This document shows, one piece after another, positions 32,236-41,900 of a stretch of 64,000 nt of DNA. The notes under the pieces were generated by a model that worked only from the letters and a program-made list of their open reading frames with translations, was not told where the DNA came from and did no database searches. Every line of letters begins with the position of its first letter. Positions within the stretch are counted from its first letter, which is position 1. This stretch comes from Paenibacillus mesophilus. GTDB lineage: Bacteria; Bacillota; Bacilli; Paenibacillales; NBRC-103111. A program made the position numbers and the translations under genes. The stretch covers positions 124,001 to 188,000 of the forward strand of contig NZ_VCRA01000011.1 of the NCBI RefSeq assembly GCF_005938385.1. Direction: 5' to 3'.

Positions 32236-33294
32236 GTGGACAACCGAGGGAAGCGAACGTACGAACATTTGATGGGCAAAAGATTGCTGCGGGATTTGTT
32301 CAATTCAAAAGGCGTTTTGCTGATAGCGGCTGCAACCGTGCTCGACACGGGCCATGCGGACATACTGGAGGATCACGGGATGATGCTGACGGTACGGGAT
32401 GTTGAGGATGTCGGGCACGACGCGTCGATGTCAGCTGAATTGCTGGCCGCGAGTCTCGACGAAGCGGTAGCGGTCGTAAAAGGCGTGTTCGAGCATATCC
32501 GGAACACGAGACAAATCCCGCTCGCCGAGCTCCGTACGCGAGTCATTCCCGTCATCCGGCATACGACCGATCGGCTGCACTTGTTTCAAATGTTCACGAT
32601 GCTTCAGGCGAAGCACGATTATTTATACCGGCACAGCGTAGCGGTCGGAGCGGTTTCGATGCTGCTCGGGAAATGGCTGCGATTGTCCGAGGCGGAGCTG
32701 CTGCAGCTGACGACGGCGGCCGTTCTTCACGATATCGGCAAGACGCAAATTCCGGTCGAATTACTGAACAAGCCGGACCGGCTGACCGAGGACGAGTTCG
32801 AGACGATGAAGCGGCATACGCTGATCGGCTTCGAGATGATCAAGAAAACGGTCGGCACGACGCATCGGCAAGCGTCGGTGGCTCTGCAGCACCACGAGCG
32901 GATCGACGGCAGCGGTTATCCGTTCGGTCTCAAGAGCGACAAGATCGATCTGTTCAGCCGTATAGTCGCCGTAGCCGACGTGTTTCACGCGATGACCTCG
33001 AAGAGGGTTTACCGCGATCCTTCGCCCTTGTACGAGGTGCTCAAGCAGATGGAAACCAACGCATACGGAACATTCGATCCCGCCGTCGTCACGGTATTGA
33101 TCCGGAAGTTCATGCAGGCGCTGATCGGATATGAAGTAATGCTGACAAACGGCACGAAGGCGAAAATCGTGCTCATTCACCCTCATAACCAGACTCGTCC
33201 GCTCGTGCAGTCGGGGGAACGTTTTATCGATTTGAGCAAAGAGTATTCCGTTCATATCGAACAAGTGCTTGGCGCTCGTGATGAAGCGGGCTAA
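32236..33294 (+). CDS. HD-GYP domain protein, probable cyclic di-GMP phosphodiesterase
   Basis: 352 residues. An N-terminal helical region (to ~130) precedes the HD-GYP domain: HSVAVGAVS, AAVLHDIGKTQIP (HD pair), HTLIGFEMI and HHERIDGSGYP (GYP motif). HD-GYP proteins break down cyclic di-GMP to GMP. No response-regulator domain or membrane segment. GTG at 32236 is preceded by AAGAGGAG; earlier in-frame codons lack a binding site. It may counteract the diguanylate cyclase at 6360-7523, though they are unlinked. Confidence 0.85.
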   Translation: MDNRGKRTYEHLMGKRLLRDLFNSKGVLLIAAATVLDTGHADILEDHGMMLTVRDVEDVGHDASMSAELLAASLDEAVAVVKGVFEHIRNTRQIPLAELRTRVIPVIRHTTDRLHLFQMFTMLQAKHDYLYRHSVAVGAVSMLLGKWLRLSEAELLQLTTAAVLHDIGKTQIPVELLNKPDRLTEDEFETMKRHTLIGFEMIKKTVGTTHRQASVALQHHERIDGSGYPFGLKSDKIDLFSRIVAVADVFHAMTSKRVYRDPSPLYEVLKQMETNAYGTFDPAVVTVLIRKFMQALIGYEVMLTNGTKAKIVLIHPHNQTRPLVQSGERFIDLSKEYSVHIEQVLGARDEAG

Positions 33295-33365
33295 ATGTCT
33301 CCGGCAGCGCTGCGTATATGCCGCTATCCTTTTGGCGCAACCTAAAGTCGAAGGAGGGATAGGCA

Positions 33366-33653
33366 ATCGAAACGACGCTGATCGAGACGTTCAAGCATTA
33401 TTACTTCGAATACCGCACGGTTACGGACGCGGACAACAGCTTCACCGACGCGCTATCGGCATTGACTTATTCGGTGGTGGACCGGACCGGGAATATGGCC
33501 GAGGAAGGCGACCTTGACGGCATACGCAATCTGATCCGCGAATATTCCGAGATCCGGCTGTCGGCACAAGGCAGCAACGATTCGGTCAAAGAGCGGTTCG
33601 AGAAGGAGTTTATGCTGCGGGGAGGCCGGGCGCCGGATTCTCGGGTTCACTAG
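33366..33653 (+). CDS. Small protein with apparent AUC start, unknown
   Basis: 95 residues if read from ATC at 33366: a soluble acidic protein, ETTLIETFKHYYFEYRTVTD at the start. An in-frame stop lies at 33360, and no ATG, GTG or TTG occurs before a TTG at 33462. Yet codons 33366-33461 look fully coding, and GGAGG sits exactly 8 bp ahead of the ATC. A TTG start at 33462 has no visible binding site and would lose a third of the protein. An ATG-to-ATC sequencing error is the alternative. No family recognised. Confidence 0.6.
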   Translation: METTLIETFKHYYFEYRTVTDADNSFTDALSALTYSVVDRTGNMAEEGDLDGIRNLIREYSEIRLSAQGSNDSVKERFEKEFMLRGGRAPDSRVH

Positions 33654-33663
33654 TCCGACAAGC

Positions 33664-33710
33664 AAGCCTCTCGTTTCGGAACGAGCTTCCGGAACGGGGG
33701 GCTTTTGTTT
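33664..33710 (+). terminator. Terminator after the AUC-start gene
   Basis: AAGCCTCTCGTT pairs with AACGGGGGGCTT (two G-T pairs), with an inner TCGGAA/TTCCGGA arm, then TTTTGTTT. Confidence 0.8.
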
Positions 33711-33788
33711 CGGGCGGATACCGTTTTGCGCTTTGCTCTCCGATTCGGTAAGATGGAGGCAACGACTGGAAACGGGGGAGAGGGAGAA

Positions 33789-34466
33789 GTGGAATTGAGG
33801 TTGTCCCGGTCCGCATTATGGACTTTGGTTGCGGCGAGCGCCCTCTGTGCGCTAATGGTCGGATTGCGGATCCTGTACATGGACAAATGGACGTACTATT
33901 GGCTCGTCGTTCCGAATTTGCTGCTGGCCTGGATTCCTCTTCTGGCTTCGCGATTCGCATGCAGAACGTTAACGGACGGCCGGAGGCCTGGAATCGCGAC
34001 AGCCGCGTGGGGAATCGTATGGCTCGCCTTTTACCCTAACGCTTCTTACATCACGACCGACCTGATTCATTTGAGCTATGCCAGCACGAAAGAGACGCTC
34101 TACTACGATTTGTCCATGAATATGCTGGCGGCGATGCTGGGCTGGCTTCTCGGCGCCATATCGCTCTACGGGCTTCATGTCGAAATCGTCCTCCGTTCGG
34201 GTGCCCGGATCGGGGCCGTCTTTGCGGGGATTATCATCGTGCTGGGAGCCGTAGGTGTCTATCTCGGACGCGTGCTGCGATGGAACAGCTGGGATTTGGT
34301 GATCCGCCCGTGGCAAATCGTCTCGGATGCGCTGGAAGCGGTACGCAGTCCGGAAGCTTTGCTATTCATCGCCGCATTCGCGATGTTTACCGGCGCGATA
34401 TACGCCGTATTTTACAAATTTGCCGATCCGTCCGGCCCTTTACTTCGCAAAGCGGGTTCACTATAA
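33789..34466 (+). CDS. DUF1361-like membrane protein
   Basis: 225 residues with about six membrane helices. The pattern LAFYPNASYITTDLIHLSY and the closing GVYLGRVLRWNSWDLVIRPW fit DUF1361 proteins, an uncharacterised membrane family of Firmicutes. GTG at 33789 has GGGGGAG about 8 bp upstream. Single gene between two terminators. Function unknown. Confidence 0.75.
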   Translation: MELRLSRSALWTLVAASALCALMVGLRILYMDKWTYYWLVVPNLLLAWIPLLASRFACRTLTDGRRPGIATAAWGIVWLAFYPNASYITTDLIHLSYASTKETLYYDLSMNMLAAMLGWLLGAISLYGLHVEIVLRSGARIGAVFAGIIIVLGAVGVYLGRVLRWNSWDLVIRPWQIVSDALEAVRSPEALLFIAAFAMFTGAIYAVFYKFADPSGPLLRKAGSL

Positions 34467-34494
34467 TGGATTATAACTTTTCACGTTCGGCAAG

Positions 34495-34515
34495 CACCCC
34501 TTGAGGGGTGTTTTT
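34495..34515 (+). terminator. Terminator before argS
   Basis: CACCCC-TTGA-GGGGTG followed by TTTTTG. Confidence 0.88.
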
Positions 34516-34563
34516 GTTAGATGGTTGTAAATAACGATTCGAAGTAAAAGGAGTCAACAAATC

Positions 34564-36267
34564 ATGATCGATTATAAATCCATTATGGCGGGCTTGGCCG
34601 CATCCGCGCTGCAAGGCGCGGACGCCGCTTCCCTCGAAGCGATGATCGAAGTGCCGCCGAACCCGGAGATGGGAGATTTGTCGCTGCCCTGCTTCAAGCT
34701 GAGCAAGACGTTGCGCAAGGCGCCGCAGCAAATCGCCGAGGAGCTCGCCAAGGCGTTTACGGCTCATCCCGCCTTTAGCCGGTCGGTGGCGGTATCGGGA
34801 TATTTCAATGTCTACTTCGACAAGCGGACGTTTGCGGAGTCGGTATTGAACGCCGTGCGGGAAGCGGGCGAACGTTACGGAGCCGGCACCGTCGGAGCGG
34901 GGAAAACGATCGTCATCGACTTCTCGTCGCCGAATATCGCGAAGCCGTTTCATGTCGGTCATTTGCGTTCTACCGTGATCGGCAACGCCTTGTACCGCAT
35001 ACACCGGTTTCTCGGATATGACTGCGTCGGCATCAACCATCTTGGCGATTGGGGGACCCAATTCGGCAAGCTGATCACCGCGTACAAGCTGTGGGGGGAC
35101 GAGCGGCAGGTCGAGGAAGGCGGCATCGAAGAGCTGATGCGGCTGTACGTGAAGTTTCACGATGAAGCGGAAGCGAAGCCGGAGCTGGAGGACGAGGCGA
35201 GAGCCTGGTTCGTCAAGCTGGAGCGCGGCGACGCGGAATCGCTGGAGCTGTGGCGTTGGTTCAAAGATATTAGCTATAAGGAATTCAACCGCATATACGA
35301 TTTGCTCGGAGTCACGTTCGATTCGGACGCAGGGGAAAGCTTCTATAACGACAAGATGGGTGTCGTCGTCGATGAGCTGAAGGAGAAGGGGCTGCTGGAG
35401 GAAGACCAGGGCGCATACCTTGTCAGACTTGACGAATACAACATGGCACCGGCCCTTATTCTAAAGAAGGACGGCGCGACGCTGTACCATACGCGCGATA
35501 TCGCGGCGGCGTTGTACCGTCATAAGACGTACGGCTTCGATAAAGCGATATACGTGACCGATTATGCGCAAAATTTACATTTCCAGCAATGGTTCAAGGT
35601 TATAGATCTAATGGGCTATGAATGGGCCGATCGGCTCGTTCACGTCCAGTTCGGACGGGTCAATCTAGAGGGCGTCAAATTTTCCACCCGGAAAGGCAAC
35701 GTAGTGCTGCTCGAAGAGTTGCTGCGTCAAGCGATCGACAAGACGCGAGATATTATCGAGAGCAAAAATCCGTCGCTGGAAAACAAAGACGAGATCGCCA
35801 AGCAGGTTGGCGTCGGAGCGATTATTTTCAACGATCTGAGCAACAACCGGATCAAGGACATCTCATTCTCGTGGAAAGACGTCTTGAACTTCGAGGGCGA
35901 ATCCGGGCCGTACGTGCAGTATACGTACGCACGCGCCCGCAGCGTTCTTAGGAAAGCGGGTTTGTCTGGCGCGGAAGCGGGTGTCGACGCCTCTCTGCTG
36001 GAAAACGCGGAAGCGCAGCAGGTGCTGAAGGAGCTGGCGGCATTCCCGGATAAAGTGCTGCAGGCGAAGGAGAAGCTCGAGCCGTCCGTCATCAGCCGTC
36101 ATCTGATCGATATCGCGCAAAGCTTCAACCGGTTTTACCATGAATGTCCGATTCTCGTCGACGATGCCGCGCTGAAATCGGCGCGTCTGGCGCTCGTTCA
36201 GAGTACGTGCATGGTGCTGCGCGTCGGACTCGGCTTGATCGGCCTGCAAGCGCCGGAACGGATTTGA
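34564..36267 (+). CDS. argS: Arginyl-tRNA synthetase
   Basis: Charges tRNA-Arg with arginine. 567 residues, class I synthetase: N-terminal Add1 domain (PNPEMGDLSLPCF), then DFSSPNIAKPFHVGHLRS with the HVGH form of HIGH (about residues 130-133), LGDWGTQFGKL, and the C-terminal anticodon-binding helical domain (VQYTYARARSVLRKAG ...). ATG follows AGGAG. Monocistronic; no T-box leader is visible in the short upstream gap. Confidence 0.97.
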   Translation: MIDYKSIMAGLAASALQGADAASLEAMIEVPPNPEMGDLSLPCFKLSKTLRKAPQQIAEELAKAFTAHPAFSRSVAVSGYFNVYFDKRTFAESVLNAVREAGERYGAGTVGAGKTIVIDFSSPNIAKPFHVGHLRSTVIGNALYRIHRFLGYDCVGINHLGDWGTQFGKLITAYKLWGDERQVEEGGIEELMRLYVKFHDEAEAKPELEDEARAWFVKLERGDAESLELWRWFKDISYKEFNRIYDLLGVTFDSDAGESFYNDKMGVVVDELKEKGLLEEDQGAYLVRLDEYNMAPALILKKDGATLYHTRDIAAALYRHKTYGFDKAIYVTDYAQNLHFQQWFKVIDLMGYEWADRLVHVQFGRVNLEGVKFSTRKGNVVLLEELLRQAIDKTRDIIESKNPSLENKDEIAKQVGVGAIIFNDLSNNRIKDISFSWKDVLNFEGESGPYVQYTYARARSVLRKAGLSGAEAGVDASLLENAEAQQVLKELAAFPDKVLQAKEKLEPSVISRHLIDIAQSFNRFYHECPILVDDAALKSARLALVQSTCMVLRVGLGLIGLQAPERI

Positions 36268-36288
36268 TTTGTATTGCAGTAAAAGATT

Positions 36289-36341
36289 GGGACAGCCCAG
36301 AAGGTTATCTTAGATGACCTTCCGGGACTGTTCTTTTTTTG
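36289..36341 (+). terminator. Terminator after argS
   Basis: GGACAG...CTGTTC outer pairs and AAGGTTATCT/AGATGACCTT inner stem, then seven T. Confidence 0.85.
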
Positions 36342-36476
36342 TCATTTTACAAAATTTACAATTTATTTAACCTAAATTTTAACTTATATTCGGCACGTCC
36401 GTACAGGAATATGGTGTTTTTTGTAGAAATAAGGAATATATCGTTCATAGGACTAAAGTCGTAGTCCTGGGGAGAG

Positions 36477-36992
36477 ATGAGTTTGGCGCGCGGTTACGAA
36501 GTGCAAGGAGACGTGCAGCTAATGTTGCGGTATGAATCGGAAACGCCGGAGCACGAGGAATTTTTGTACGGTTTGTATGCGGAGACGCGAAGCGATGAAC
36601 CTACCTTTTACGGTTGGCGGGAAGAGGACAAGGATGCTTTTCTAAGAATGCAGTACAAGCTGCGAACCCGGTCCTACCGGCTTCAGTATCCGCTGGCCGA
36701 GCAGCGTATTATTTTATACGAAGGAAATTGGGCCGGTGCGCTGCTTACTTCCGAGTCCGAGGATGCAATCTCGTTAATCGATGTGGCGCTTCTTCCCCCG
36801 TACCGAAACCGAGGCATAGGAACGGATATCATCAAACAAGTACAGGAAACCGCCACCGCCCGGCATAAAGCGGTCAAGCTTCACGTCCTGACGGACAATC
36901 GGGCGAGACGTCTGTACGAACGGCTGGGATTTATCGCCAAAGAGGAACATTTTCCTTATATGTCGATGACATGGAGGTCGCCAAACCAATGA
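36477..36992 (+). CDS. GNAT-family N-acetyltransferase of the tail-collar cluster
   Basis: 171 residues with the GNAT core: IDVALLPPYRNRGIGTDII (acetyl-CoA pyrophosphate loop R/Q-x-x-G-x-G/A) and VLTDNRARRLYERLGF. It would acetylate an amine of a small molecule or protein. The start is ATG 36477; a TTG two codons later has better spacing from GGGGAGAG. It overlaps the next gene by 4 bp and opens a five-gene operon with three tail-collar proteins, so its target may be one of those or their ligand. Confidence 0.82.
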   Translation: MSLARGYEVQGDVQLMLRYESETPEHEEFLYGLYAETRSDEPTFYGWREEDKDAFLRMQYKLRTRSYRLQYPLAEQRIILYEGNWAGALLTSESEDAISLIDVALLPPYRNRGIGTDIIKQVQETATARHKAVKLHVLTDNRARRLYERLGFIAKEEHFPYMSMTWRSPNQ

Positions 36993-37321
36993 AACGGGGG
37001 GAAGGAATGAATCGGGAGGCATGCTTGCAGTGGGTAGGTTCCGCTTTCCATGTGGAGCTGGGCGAAACGCGTCGAATCGGGCTGCGACTTAAAGAAGTGA
37101 AGGATAAAGGATCGAACGGGACGATCGAGCAGTTTTCGCTGCTGTTCGAAGGCGAAGAAGGGGACGTTTATTTGCAACAAAATAGTTACCGGATCGTACA
37201 TGAGCATTTGGGCCCCCAAATATGGCTGATCGTTCCGATCGGGAATGAAAACGGACATTACGTATACGAGGCCGCATTTTCAATGATGAAATCCGTTAGA
37301 GAGGAGCAAGCCGATGAGTGA
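36989..37321 (+). CDS. Small beta-rich protein of the tail-collar cluster (DUF6916-like)
   Basis: 110 residues from ATG 36989, which overlaps the GNAT stop (ATGA) and has GGAGG upstream; ATG 37007 behind GGGGGAAGGA is an alternative. The pattern (VGSAFHV, then LRLKEVKDKG..., FSLLFEGE, QNSYRIVHEHLGPQIWLIVPIG) matches small proteins that commonly accompany tail-collar clusters, DUF6916 as I recall. Soluble, no signal peptide. It overlaps the first collar gene by 8 bp. Confidence 0.65.
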   Translation: MKRGEGMNREACLQWVGSAFHVELGETRRIGLRLKEVKDKGSNGTIEQFSLLFEGEEGDVYLQQNSYRIVHEHLGPQIWLIVPIGNENGHYVYEAAFSMMKSVREEQADE

Positions 37322-37826
37322 CCAATATTTAGGCGAAATTCGATTATTTGCGGGGAATTACGCTCCGCAAGGGTGGGCTATGTGCAACGGACAGTCGCTG
37401 CCGATCAGCCAAAACGAAGCTTTGTACTCTCTGCTCAGCACGACCTATGGAGGGGACGGACAAAACTTCAATTTGCCCGACTTGAGAGGCAGAATGCCGA
37501 TCCATATGGGCACCAGTTCGTTCGGTACGAAATTTACCGCGGGACAAAAGGGAGGAACGGAAACGGTCACCTTATCGATTGCGGAACTGCCGGCCCATAA
37601 CCATCATATCAAAGCTTCCCAATTGCCGGGAACGTCAACCAGCCCGGCCAACAATTATTTCGCGGAGAGCAACATGAAGCAGTATACGCAGCTCGCTCCG
37701 AACAATACGATGGATGCGCGAACCGTCTCGAGCGTCGGAGGGAACGAATTGCACAACAACATGATGCCGTATTATACGCTGACTTATATCATCGCTTTGC
37801 AGGGCAATTATCCGAACCGTAGTTGA
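37314..37826 (+). CDS. Phage tail-collar domain protein, paralogue 1
   Basis: 170 residues of the microcystin-dependent/tail-collar fold: N-terminal GEIRLFAGNYAPQGWAMCNG, then TTYGGDGQNFNLPDLRGRMP, and the C-terminal HNNMMPYYTLTYIIALQG. In phages this fold forms the fibre collar; free-standing bacterial copies occur in clusters of three whose function is not established. ATG overlaps the upstream gene. No signal peptide. Confidence 0.9.
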   Translation: MSDQYLGEIRLFAGNYAPQGWAMCNGQSLPISQNEALYSLLSTTYGGDGQNFNLPDLRGRMPIHMGTSSFGTKFTAGQKGGTETVTLSIAELPAHNHHIKASQLPGTSTSPANNYFAESNMKQYTQLAPNNTMDARTVSSVGGNELHNNMMPYYTLTYIIALQGNYPNRS

Positions 37827-37867
37827 TACTTCGGATTACTTGACAGGTCCCGGGAGGAGAAAAAGGT

Positions 37868-38377
37868 ATGGCAGAACCGTTTATCGGAGAAATCCGTTTG
37901 TTTTCTTTCAATTTTGCGCCTACGGGCTGGGCCATGTGCAACGGCCAGATGCTGCAGGTCAATCAAAATCAAGCGTTGTTCACGATCCTCGGCAACACCT
38001 ATGGAGGAGACGGTGTGCAGACGTTCCAGCTACCGAATTTGCAGGGAAGGGCGGTTATGCACCGTCAAGACGACGTTTACAAGCTTGGTTCCATAGGCGG
38101 TGAAGAAAATCATACGTTAACCGCGAATGAAATTCCGGAGCATACCCACGCGGTCACGGCGGGTTCGGACAGCACGCTGGTTCCGCCGAATGGAAATGTA
38201 TGGGGAACCGATGCGGCTGTTCAAGCTTACACGAATGAGTTGAACTCGGAAAAATTGTATATGAACACGAGCGGCCTCGACGTGAGCGGAGGCAGCGCCC
38301 CCCATAACAATATGCAGCCATACTCCGTGGTCAATTATTGTATTGCGCTTCAAGGCATATATCCGCCCAAACCGTAA
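37868..38377 (+). CDS. Phage tail-collar domain protein, paralogue 2
   Basis: 169 residues. Same plan as paralogue 1: GEIRLFSFNFAPTGWAMCNG, NTYGGDGVQTFQLPNLQGRA, and the C-terminal HNNMQPYSVVNYCIALQG. GGGAGGAG precedes the ATG. It differs most from its neighbours in the middle (residues 70-135), the probable tip or binding region. Confidence 0.9.
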   Translation: MAEPFIGEIRLFSFNFAPTGWAMCNGQMLQVNQNQALFTILGNTYGGDGVQTFQLPNLQGRAVMHRQDDVYKLGSIGGEENHTLTANEIPEHTHAVTAGSDSTLVPPNGNVWGTDAAVQAYTNELNSEKLYMNTSGLDVSGGSAPHNNMQPYSVVNYCIALQGIYPPKP

Positions 38378-38397
38378 CGAACAGGAGGAACGCGAGA

Positions 38398-38925
38398 ATG
38401 GATCCGTATGTTGGAGAAATAAGAGTGTTTGCCGGAAAATACGCGCCGGCGGGGTGGCTGTTTTGCGAGGGCCAAATTTTGGATGTGCCGCAATATCAGG
38501 TATTGTATGCGGTAATTGGCAACGTTTTCGGCGGAAATGGTACTACGACTTTCGCTTTGCCAGACTTGAGGGGGCTTGTGCCGATCCATCAAGGTCAAGG
38601 AGATGGATTGACGAATCGGCATGTTAGCGATAGCGGCGGGACGAAGCAGGAGACGTTGACGATGGAACAAATACCGAATCACGATCATGCGGCGAAATGC
38701 CGGACGAATACGAACGGTAACGATCCGATCGGATCGATCTGGGCGACAGCCCGAAACCCGGTTAATAACTCGACGGTTTCTTTTTATTCGAACAAGGCCG
38801 ATACGCCCATGAACCCGGATATGCTCACACCCGTAGGCCAAGGTCAAGCCCATAATAATATGCAGCCTTACATGGCGTTGAATTATATTATCGCTTATGA
38901 AGGGGTTTTTCCCGTAAAGTCCTAG
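38398..38925 (+). CDS. Phage tail-collar domain protein, paralogue 3
   Basis: 175 residues: GEIRVFAGKYAPAGWLFCEG, GNVFGGNGTTTFALPDLRGL, HNNMQPYMALNYIIAYEG. ATG at 38398 behind AGGAGGAA. Last gene of the collar operon; a terminator-like hairpin and then the large surface protein follow. Confidence 0.9.
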   Translation: MDPYVGEIRVFAGKYAPAGWLFCEGQILDVPQYQVLYAVIGNVFGGNGTTTFALPDLRGLVPIHQGQGDGLTNRHVSDSGGTKQETLTMEQIPNHDHAAKCRTNTNGNDPIGSIWATARNPVNNSTVSFYSNKADTPMNPDMLTPVGQGQAHNNMQPYMALNYIIAYEGVFPVKS

Positions 38926-38931
38926 GGTGCT

Positions 38932-38973
38932 AGAGAAGACGTTTGAATTTTTATTTCAAGAAAATGTCTTTTC
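38932..38973 (+). terminator. Probable terminator after the collar operon
   Basis: AGAAGAC...GTCTTTT with inner GAA/TTC pairing across an AT-rich loop. The stem is interrupted, so some read-through into the surface-protein gene is possible. Confidence 0.5.
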
Positions 38974-38997
38974 GATCGATAGATTGCTGCGGAGTGG

Positions 38998-41900
38998 ATG
39001 AGCGTGAAGAGTAGAGTTTCGTTGTCCTTATTGTCGGTGATGATATTTACATTATTTTATAGCGTTCAATTCCATGAACAAGTTGTTGCAACTTCAGGAA
39101 CGACTTTTGTGGTCGCTTCCAAAGAAAGAACGAATAATTGCAGCACAACATGGGATCCAGTTTGTCCTTATTATAACAATTTAAATGAAAATGCTATCGG
39201 ATACCTACTAGATGAACCTCCAACACAAACCATCCTAAGCTTCGATATTGCCGATATCCCGGCTACAGCGTCGGAAGTAACATTAGATATATTCATCACT
39301 TACGGTCCGGGGTACGACGACGGCGTCGGAGAATACTCTGGGGATGGAGAGGTAACGATCTCGTTACATGGATTCAACGATTACGATTCTATCCCTTCGC
39401 TAGATAGCAGCAATCAAATAGCTATTGAAGGGGATGGCGATAATGTTCCAACTACCACAATTACCTCCTCTGATTTGGCTAATTGGAAACGGATAGATGT
39501 GACGGACTATATCACTTCTCTTAGAGGAGGCGGTGCAACTACGGCAGTTTTCGCCATTCGGGAAGCTGACATGCCGGATACCGATAAACAGGAGCAAATT
39601 TTTGTTTCCTCCAAGGCCTCAGCGGCCGCTCAGGCTCCCAGGCTCACCTATCCTGCAGTGGACACGACCATACCAATAGTATCTGCGTATTCGCCACTGG
39701 ATAACGCGATAAATGTAGCGGTAAATTCGAACTTGACGCTGACGTTCAGCGAGAGCGTCACGGCGGTAAGCGGCAAAAATATTGTGATCAAGAAAGCAGC
39801 GGACAACAGTGTCTTAGAAACGATCGCTGCAGACGACGCGAAGGTCATCATATCGGGAGCGACTGTGACGATCAATCCGACTGCGGTCTTGGCGCATAGC
39901 ACCGGCTACTACGTGCAGATCGACCCGGGAGCGTTCAAGGATGCGGCGAACAACGATTACGCCGGCATCGCGGATACGACGACGTGGAGCTTCACGACGG
40001 CCGCAGCGCCGGATACGACAGCGCCAACAGTCACTGCGTATTCACCTTTAGACGATGCGATAAACGTAGCGGTCAACGCGAACTTGACGCTGACGTTCAT
40101 CGAAAACGTAACGGCGGTAAGCGGCAAAAATATTGTGATCAAGAAAGCAGCGGACAACAGTGTCTTAGAAACGATCGCTGCAGACGACGCGAAGGTCACC
40201 ATATCGGGAGCGACTGTGACGATCAATCCGACTGTGGTCTTGGCGCATAGCACCGGCTACTACGTGCAGATCGACCCGGGAGCGTTCAAGGATGCGGCGA
40301 ATAACGACTACTCCGGCATCGCGGATATGACGACGTGGAGCTTTACGACTGCGGCAGCGCCGGATACGACAGCGCCAACAGTCACTGCGTATTCACCTTT
40401 AGACGATGCGACAGACGTAGCGGTCAACACGAATTTGACGCTGACGTTTAGCGAAAGTGTGACGGCGGCAAGCGGCAAAAACATCGTGATTAAGAAAGCG
40501 TCAGACAACAGCATCGTGGAAACGATCCTAGTGACCGATACCTCAAGGGTGACGGTGACAGGAGTGACGTATACGATTAACCCGGCTGCGGATTTGGCAT
40601 ACAGCACCGGCTATTATGTCCAGATCGATCCGGGAGCGTTCAAGGATGCGGCCAACAACAACTACGCGGGAATCGCGGATATGACGACGTGGAGCTTCAC
40701 GACGGTGGCTGATACGACTGCGCCAACAGTGGTTGCTTATTCACCATTGGATAACGCGACAAACGTAGTGGTAAACTCGAACCTGTCGCTGACGTTCAGC
40801 GAGAGCGTCACGGCGGTAAGCGGCAAAAATATTGTGATCAAGAAAGCGTCGGACAACAGTGTCTTAGAAACGATCGCTGCAGACGACGCGAAGGTTATCA
40901 TATCGGGAGTAACTGTGACGATCAATCCGACTGCGGTATTGGCGCATAGCACCGGCTTCTACGTGCAGATCGACCCGGGAGCGTTCAAGGATGCGGCGAA
41001 TAACGACTACTCCGGCATCGCGGATACGACGACGTGGAGCTTTACGACTGCGGCAGCGCCGGATACGACAGCGCCGACCGTCACTGCGTTTTCACCTTTA
41101 GACGATGCGATAAACGTTGCGGTGGACGCAAACCTGACGCTGATATTCAGCGAGAACGTGACGGCGTCGAGCGGTAAAAATATCGTGATCAAAAAAGCGT
41201 CGGACAACAGTGTGGTGGAAACGATCGCTGCAAACGACGCGAAGGTCACCATTTCGGGAACGACGGTGACGATCAATCCGGCAGCGGACTTGGCGCATAG
41301 TACCGGGTACTATGTGCAGATTGACTCAGGTGCGTTCAAGGATGCGGCAAGCAACAACTACGCGGGAATCGCGGATATGACGACGTGGAGCTTCATGACG
41401 ACCGTAGCGCCGGATACGACCGCGCCGACCGTCACTGCGTATTCACCTTTAGACGATGCGATAAACGTAGCGGTCAACGCGAACTTGACGCTGACGTTCA
41501 TCGAGAGCGTCACGGCGGTAAGCGGCAAAAATATTGTGATCAAGAAAGCAGCGGACAACAGTGTCTTAGAAACAATCGCTGCAGACGACGCGAAGGTCAC
41601 CATATCGGGAGCGACTGTGACGATCAATCCGACTGTGGTCTTGGCGCATAGCACCGGCTACTACGTTCAAATCGAAGCGGGAGCATTTAAGGATGCGGCG
41701 AATAACGACTACGCCGGCATCGCAGATACGACGACGTGGAGCTTCACAACGGCGGCTGAGCCGGATACGACCGCGCCAACGGTCATCGCTTATTCGCCTT
41801 TAGACGATGCGATAAACGTAGCGGTCAACGCGAACTTGACGCTGACATTCAGCGAGAACGTAACGGCGGCGAGCGGCAAAAACATCGTGATCAAGAAAGC

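Noticed and set aside
36477-38925. Prophage remnant
   Set aside because: Collar-fold proteins are present, but no terminase, capsid, holin, lysin or integrase genes and no shift in composition.
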